Source: Prevotellaceae bacterium | GTDB taxonomy: Bacteria > Bacteroidota > Bacteroidia > Bacteroidales > UBA932 | NCBI GenBank assembly: GCA_031266015.1 | Contig: JAISBU010000033.1 | Coordinates: 95,284 to 159,283 of the forward strand | Length of the DNA stretch: 64,000 bases | Direction: 5' to 3' | Part shown: positions 60,084-64,000 of the stretch, piece by piece | Numbering within the stretch: position 1 is the first letter of the stretch | How the letters are laid out: each line of letters begins with the position of its first letter | The notes under the pieces: generated by a model | What the model was told of the DNA's origin: nothing | The model's database searches: none | Seen by the model: the letters and a program-made list of their open reading frames with translations, nothing else | Program-made: the position numbers and the translations under genes

Positions 60084-62270
60084 ATGTCCACTCCGGATAA
60101 TCATAACCCGATTTTTCAAATGGCTGAGGAGTTTGTTAACCAAACTTCGCAGCATATATTTCTGACCGGAAAAGCGGGTACGGGTAAAACGACATTTCTT
60201 CACTACATTGTAAAAGCTACGCACAAAAAAGCGGTCGTAGCGGCGCCTACAGGCGTGGCTGCTATTAACGCCGGTGGTGTGACCTTGCATTCGCTCTTTC
60301 AGCTGTCATTTGAGCCATTCTTGCCGAACGGAGTGAAAAAAGATGACTATGTGCATTTTTCCAAAGCAAAGCTAGATGTGCTGCAAAGCATGGAGCTGCT
60401 CATAATTGATGAGGTGAGCATGTTGCGCGCCGATGTTCTTGATGCCATTGACGCTACCTTGCGTCAAGTGCGTAGAGTTGCCAAACCCTTTGGCGGAGTA
60501 CAAATGCTGTACATTGGCGATATGTTTCAGCTGCCTCCGGTAGTAAAAAATGATGAGTGGAACCTGCTAAAGGATTACTACCAAACGCCGTTTTTCTTTC
60601 ACGCACATTCTATAGCGCAGGTTCCACCATTATACGTGGAGCTGAAAACTGTGTACCGCCAGAAAGACCAGGTATTTGTAGATCTGCTGAATAGAGTTCG
60701 CAATAATATTCTTGAACTGTCTGATTTAGAGAGTCTTAACGCTAGATATATAAAAGATTTTCATCCTGAAAAAGAAGAGAATTATGTAACGCTGACAACG
60801 CACAACTCTCAGGCGGATGCCATCAATAGTAGTGAGCTTAAGAACCTTGCCGGCAGGTTGCATGAATTTTCGGGGGAGATTGAAGGCGATTTTCCGGATT
60901 ACGCTTTACCCACCGATATGGTAATGCAGCTCAAGGTTGGCGCTCAAATCATGTTTATCAAAAATGATGTTGGCGAGCTGCGGCGTTACTACAATGGCAG
61001 AATAGGAACGATAGTGAGAATAGATAAGGATTTTATCAATGTTCGCTTGGCTGATAGCGAGGTTGAAGTGGAGCTTAAGAAGGATACCTGGCGCAACTAT
61101 CGCTACACGCTGAATAAGGATACGGGTGAGCTGGAGGAGGAAATTCTGGGAACATTTACGCAGTATCCGATTCGCCTGGCGTGGGCTATTACGGTGCATA
61201 AAAGCCAAGGCTTGACCTTTGAGAAGGTAATATTGGATATCAGCCGTGCGTTTGCGGCGGGGCAGGCTTACGTGGCGTTGAGTCGCTGTACTTCGCTGGA
61301 GGGTATTGTGCTGCAATCTCCTGTGAGATCGGATTGCGTGCAAACTGATGCACATGCTGTAAATTTTGCGAAAACAGAGCGTCCACAGAATGAGCTGACT
61401 GATTTGTTGAAGATAGAAAAGCAACGATTTTGGGCAGAGCGTTTGCAGCTATACTTTGAGTGGAAACCTTTATACCGCTTGCTTTACGAGTTTCAGAAGT
61501 TATTGGAGGATAAGACGGGGGAGGAGTTTAACGATGCTCGCAAGCTGCTGTCTGAGATGCGCAGCTTTGTTCGTGAGCAGGATGAGGTTGTTGCAAAATT
61601 TCGTAAACAACTGCGACGGCTTACGATTCAAGCGGAGCAAACGGGTAATTTAGCGCCAATGAAAGATCGTTGCCAAAAAGCGGTGGAGTATTTTTTTGAC
61701 GAAATAGTAAAAAATATGCTGCTGCCGTTGCGGAATAATATTTTGAATTTCAAGGCAAAAAAGGCCAAAACCTACCTCAAGAATTTGAACGTTTTGGAGG
61801 AAAATCTGGCTATGTTTTTGGAGGATTTGAAGAAGGTGCGCTACAACGATGCGTTGCTTATAGATGGCGCTAATATTAACATTCCACCAAGACATAATTT
61901 GTTTGAAGCCGCTAAAGAAAAGCAAACAAAGGAGAAAAAATCGAAGGCTGTAAAAGGCGATAGCGCGCGAACCTCGTTGGGTATGTACAAGAATGGTAGC
62001 GCTGTTGCGGATATTGCACAGAAGCGCAGCTTAAGCGTAGCCACTGTTTTGAGTCATTTGCAGCAGTTCATTACAAGCGGCGAGGTTTCGGTTTTTGACC
62101 TTGTGGAAAAAGAAAAAGTAGCCTCCATTTTGCCCTACGTTTCATCTGCCGTTGGTGGAGAGCACAAATCATCCAACACTATTTTGCAGGAGCTGGGCGA
62201 GGGGTATTCCTACGATGATATACGAGCGGTAACAAGGCACTGGGCATGGTTGAAGGGGCAGGATAAGTAG
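60084..62270 (+). CDS. PIF1/RecD-like helicase with C-terminal HTH
   Basis: 728 residues. Superfamily 1B helicase: Walker A LTGKAGTGKTTF (near 28-39), PTGVAAINAGGVTLHSLF (motif Ia), Walker B LLIIDEVSML, IGDMFQLPPV (motif III) and the UvrD-C-like AWAITVHKSQGLTFEKVILD with YVALSRCTSLEGI (motifs V-VI). A helical linker follows, then a helix-turn-helix (about 640-690, NGSAVADIAQKRSLSVATVL) of the kind found at RecQ ends. It probably unwinds DNA with 5'-3' polarity in genome maintenance; substrate unknown. ATG 60084 is preferred over 60063. Confidence 0.88.
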   Translation: MSTPDNHNPIFQMAEEFVNQTSQHIFLTGKAGTGKTTFLHYIVKATHKKAVVAAPTGVAAINAGGVTLHSLFQLSFEPFLPNGVKKDDYVHFSKAKLDVLQSMELLIIDEVSMLRADVLDAIDATLRQVRRVAKPFGGVQMLYIGDMFQLPPVVKNDEWNLLKDYYQTPFFFHAHSIAQVPPLYVELKTVYRQKDQVFVDLLNRVRNNILELSDLESLNARYIKDFHPEKEENYVTLTTHNSQADAINSSELKNLAGRLHEFSGEIEGDFPDYALPTDMVMQLKVGAQIMFIKNDVGELRRYYNGRIGTIVRIDKDFINVRLADSEVEVELKKDTWRNYRYTLNKDTGELEEEILGTFTQYPIRLAWAITVHKSQGLTFEKVILDISRAFAAGQAYVALSRCTSLEGIVLQSPVRSDCVQTDAHAVNFAKTERPQNELTDLLKIEKQRFWAERLQLYFEWKPLYRLLYEFQKLLEDKTGEEFNDARKLLSEMRSFVREQDEVVAKFRKQLRRLTIQAEQTGNLAPMKDRCQKAVEYFFDEIVKNMLLPLRNNILNFKAKKAKTYLKNLNVLEENLAMFLEDLKKVRYNDALLIDGANINIPPRHNLFEAAKEKQTKEKKSKAVKGDSARTSLGMYKNGSAVADIAQKRSLSVATVLSHLQQFITSGEVSVFDLVEKEKVASILPYVSSAVGGEHKSSNTILQELGEGYSYDDIRAVTRHWAWLKGQDK

Positions 62271-62330
62271 CGGGAATTTTTTTATTAAGCGGTTGGATGT
62301 GGATAAGAAGAAGGTAAAGAAAGTTGCGAG

Positions 62331-62702
62331 CTAATCATATTCGGAGAAAAAAATTACTATATCGCACTTGACGGACTTGCCTCCTTCCACTTTGACGCCA
62401 TAGAGAGTAAAGCGCAACGAGTCGGTTGATATTAAACCATTAGTTGGGAGTTGTGTCATAGGAGGTATTATCGTATATTCTCCTGAGTTCAAATCATTAA
62501 ATTCATAGTAGCCGATGGAACTGGTAGTAGTAGCTGCAATTATTCTGCTTGAGTTGGGATCGTTAGTTAAACTCACCTCCTTTTCACCTGCCGGTTTGCC
62601 GTTGTTGTACGTTAGCGTTCCGTAAATGCTACCCTTTTCCTTTGCGCAGCCTGCCAAAAACAGCGCTCCTGCCATTACGACAAAAAATAGAGTTTTTTTC
62701 AT
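62331..62702 (-). CDS. Small lipoprotein with carboxypeptidase-regulatory-like fold
   Basis: 123 residues. The signal MKKTLFFVVMAGALFLAGCA has a lipobox (LAGC, Cys19), so it is lipid-anchored. The rest looks like a single beta-sandwich of the CarboxypepD_reg or Cna-B type (GSIYGTLTYNNGKPAGEKEV, then GYYEFNDLNSGEYTIIPP). Function unknown; such proteins often sit in surface complexes. It converges on the helicase gene. A -7 box lies 26 nt upstream. Confidence 0.8.
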   Translation of the reverse strand: MKKTLFFVVMAGALFLAGCAKEKGSIYGTLTYNNGKPAGEKEVSLTNDPNSSRIIAATTTSSIGYYEFNDLNSGEYTIIPPMTQLPTNGLISTDSLRFTLYGVKVEGGKSVKCDIVIFFSEYD

Positions 62703-62727
62703 TTTCTTATTCGAATGATAATGAAGG

Positions 62728-62735
62728 CAAAGTTA
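62728..62735 (-). promoter_or_regulatory. -7 element of the lipoprotein gene
   Basis: TAACTTTG on the minus strand, 26 nt before the ATG. A TTTG at 62750-62747 is too close (11 nt) to be a normal -33 box. Confidence 0.5.
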
Positions 62736-62836
62736 TATATTTTTGTCAAAAAAAGAATCGAGGTTAACCTCAATTTGTTGCTCATAATGTAATATAGAAG
62801 CCTGTAAAAAAAGAGGGAAGCATGGGGGATAATTTC

Positions 62837-63028
62837 TTGGACGCAGCGAACGGGGAAGCCGTACGCCTTACTGTTATTGTTGGCCGGGTTGCTGCCTCCA
62901 CTGTTGAAGTTCAGGTTGTAACCGTTAGTACCGCTAGCCTGCGTACTGCTCCAGTTGTTTCCCTGCCCGCCCTGGTTGTTGAGCGCTCCATTGGTGTAGT
63001 TACGGTAGCCCGCAGCAGGGAAGAAGAC
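62837..63028 (-). other. AAC-rich FISUMP C-terminal fragment, template-repeat-like
   Basis: 64 codons on the minus strand encode the end of a FISUMP domain, from VFFPAAGYRNYTNG through NNQGGQGNNWSSTQ to AYGFPVRCVQ. Twelve of the codons are AAC and two AAT, clustered around the WSS motif and in NPANNNSK. Two in-frame TAG stops occur within 21 nt upstream, and no stop follows VRCVQ, the usual end of these proteins, so it is not a gene. Asn-coding adenine-rich codons at variable FISUMP positions are what a retroelement template looks like. A decayed FISUMP gene is the alternative. Confidence 0.55.
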
Positions 63029-63789
63029 ACCCTAACGCAGCTAGTAGCCGCTAGCAAAGTAAACTGCTCCCTTTGAAAAAGGGCGTACAGTGGGCTACTG
63101 AAATTATCAAGACCTCTCTTGCGAGCGACAAAAAATACAGTGCCACCTTCAAAACGCCCATCTCTCCTCTGTGGACTCCCATTTCTTGCTCCCCTCTCGT
63201 ATAAAAAATTTTCAAAGAACAAAATTGTTTTGCTGTATCCCTTCCACCCTTGTTATCTACCATAAATATACGACTTTTTTTGGAGTCATGTGCTCATGTT
63301 AAAAAAAATCCCTCAGCCAACCCTACCCGCACCGGAGGCTCTGCAAAGCCCATGCGAACAGGTAAGCTGACCAAAGGATTTTAGCTTGTCAGGCTCACGC
63401 ATGACGACAAGCGCACCCGGCAAGAGGCTCCTCCACTCCGCTGCGCGGAGCCTACCCCGAGCAAAGTCGAGGGGGGATCGGAATGACGGGGCGGCGGCGT
63501 AGCCGCCGCCTAACCCTTCCTCCTCAACAACAACGGCGCTGTCATTCCGACCAAGCGCACGAGGAACAAGGAAGCGCGTGGAGGGACCTCTGCCGGTAAA
63601 CGCAACGGCTCCCCTTGCCGCACCCTTCAACAAGCACAGGGTGACAATGCGCGGTGTACACTCACTGTTGACTTGCGACTGTTGACTTTTCCTTATACAT
63701 TTTCAATTTACTCGCTACTTTGTCTTGGCACAAAATAAGTTAAGGGTTAATACAAAAATATACCGAGTTGTATTTTAATCCGTAGTATT
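63029..63789. other. Non-coding gap with GC-rich dispersed repeats
   Basis: About 760 nt between two FISUMP fragments. The part nearest 63029 is AT-rich with nothing recognisable. From about 63420 to 63660 it turns GC-rich and holds the inverted repeats at 63478-63550 plus a CTCCGC-TGC-GCGGAG palindrome near 63435. No reverse transcriptase or RNA gene is seen. Confidence 0.55.
63478..63550. repeat. GC-rich palindromic element
   Basis: TCGGAATGAC (63478-63487) and its inverse GTCATTCCGA (63541-63550) flank a perfect 9-bp hairpin, GGCGGCGGC and GCCGCCGCC at 63490-63510 with a 3-nt loop. This is a REP/MITE-type element, distinct from the one at 25661. Confidence 0.65.
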
Positions 63790-64000
63790 TTACTGAACGC
63801 AGCGAATAGTTAAACCGTACGCTTTAGTAAGACCGATGGCCGCGTAGGTAGTTGTAACGTTGAGAAGCAGGGCGTAACCACTAGCAGGAGCGCTCTGCAT
63901 AGTACTCCAACCATGTCCGACCGAGCCTTGGACGATGATCCCTCCATTGGTGTAGTTACGGGCGCCCGAAGCAGGGAAGAAGACGCAGCCCACCATGGCG
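63790..64000 (-). CDS. FISUMP domain protein, C-terminal part (start off window)
   Basis: Only the last 69 codons are inside the window; the gene begins beyond 64000. It reads GCVFFPASGARNYTNGG, then GHGWSTMQSA, and ends AYGLTIRCVQ with a TAA stop, the classic FISUMP/C-type-lectin-like ending. It aligns without gaps over 64 codons to the fragment at 62837-63028, sharing the same first 14 codons almost exactly. Members of this family are surface or secreted binding proteins. Upstream domains, and so the full role, cannot be seen. Confidence 0.75.
   Translation of the reverse strand, partial: AMVGCVFFPASGARNYTNGGIIVQGSVGHGWSTMQSAPASGYALLLNVTTTYAAIGLTKAYGLTIRCVQ

Noticed and set aside
62822..63076. 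Plus-strand 84-codon frame
   Set aside because: It is the complement of the FISUMP fragment read in another frame; its valine-rich content is an artefact of the AAC codons on the minus strand.
62837..63984. Calling 62837-63028 and 63793-63984 a matched template/variable-repeat pair
   Set aside because: About two thirds of the mismatches, by hand count, are at bases other than template adenine; true pairs differ almost only at A.

Overview
The window comes from a Bacteroidota genome, most likely a Bacteroidales relative; I do not assign a genus. The evidence is a set of promoter-like sites of the phylum type (TTTG, a 19-21 nt gap, then TAnnTTTG), starts without Shine-Dalgarno sequences, GSCFA and Fibrobacter-succinogenes-major-paralogous (FISUMP) proteins, a Bacteroidota-style ABC-F protein with a decayed second ATPase, and the rpsL-rpsG-fusA-S10-spc-alpha gene order. 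Nearly all of the window is chromosomal core; the accessory parts are the 8.4 kb gene at 16031-24415, a broken BRO-N gene, and the last ~1.2 kb.

Layout. 306-7170 (minus) looks like one six-gene operon: ugd, a UDP-glucuronate decarboxylase gene, a frameshifted BRO-N gene, rfbD, a phosphoglucomutase gene and fabG, with a promoter at 7139-7170 and a terminator at 306-334. It supplies UDP-glucuronate, UDP-xylose and a deoxysugar for surface glycans. Reading plus from 7320 are aspA, rpsA (six S1 domains, hairpin in the leader) and ilvD-ilvB-ilvN for branched-chain amino acids. A strong promoter at 15648-15679 then makes a ~300 nt leader that ends in a long terminator-like hairpin, directly before a giant secreted protein (about 2794 residues: five FISUMP domains, Ig-like segments, a glycine-rich end). 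ansA and rubrerythrin follow on the minus strand, separated by a 92 bp palindromic element.

26765-45725 is the ribosomal superoperon: rpsL, rpsG, fusA, rpsJ to rplQ, with secY, map, infA, rpmJ and rpoA, closed by a terminator after rplQ. A small AT-rich membrane-protein gene sits between rpsN and rpsH. After it come GSCFA and zinc-ribbon membrane proteins, an ABC-F ATPase, tRNA-Gly(CCC), a LolC/E-like permease, a truncated nucleotidyltransferase, mfd, LD-carboxypeptidase, metG, a secreted P/Q-rich protein, ispE, a PIF1-like helicase and a small lipoprotein.

The last 1.2 kb holds two FISUMP C-terminal sequences on the minus strand. One (63790 to the edge) ends a real gene that begins outside the window. 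The other (62837-63028) has no gene around it, has stops just upstream, and is packed with AAC codons at the positions expected to vary. That is what the template repeat of a diversity-generating retroelement looks like. No reverse transcriptase is visible, and the two copies are too divergent to be a direct template/target pair, so this is a lead, not a demonstrated system.
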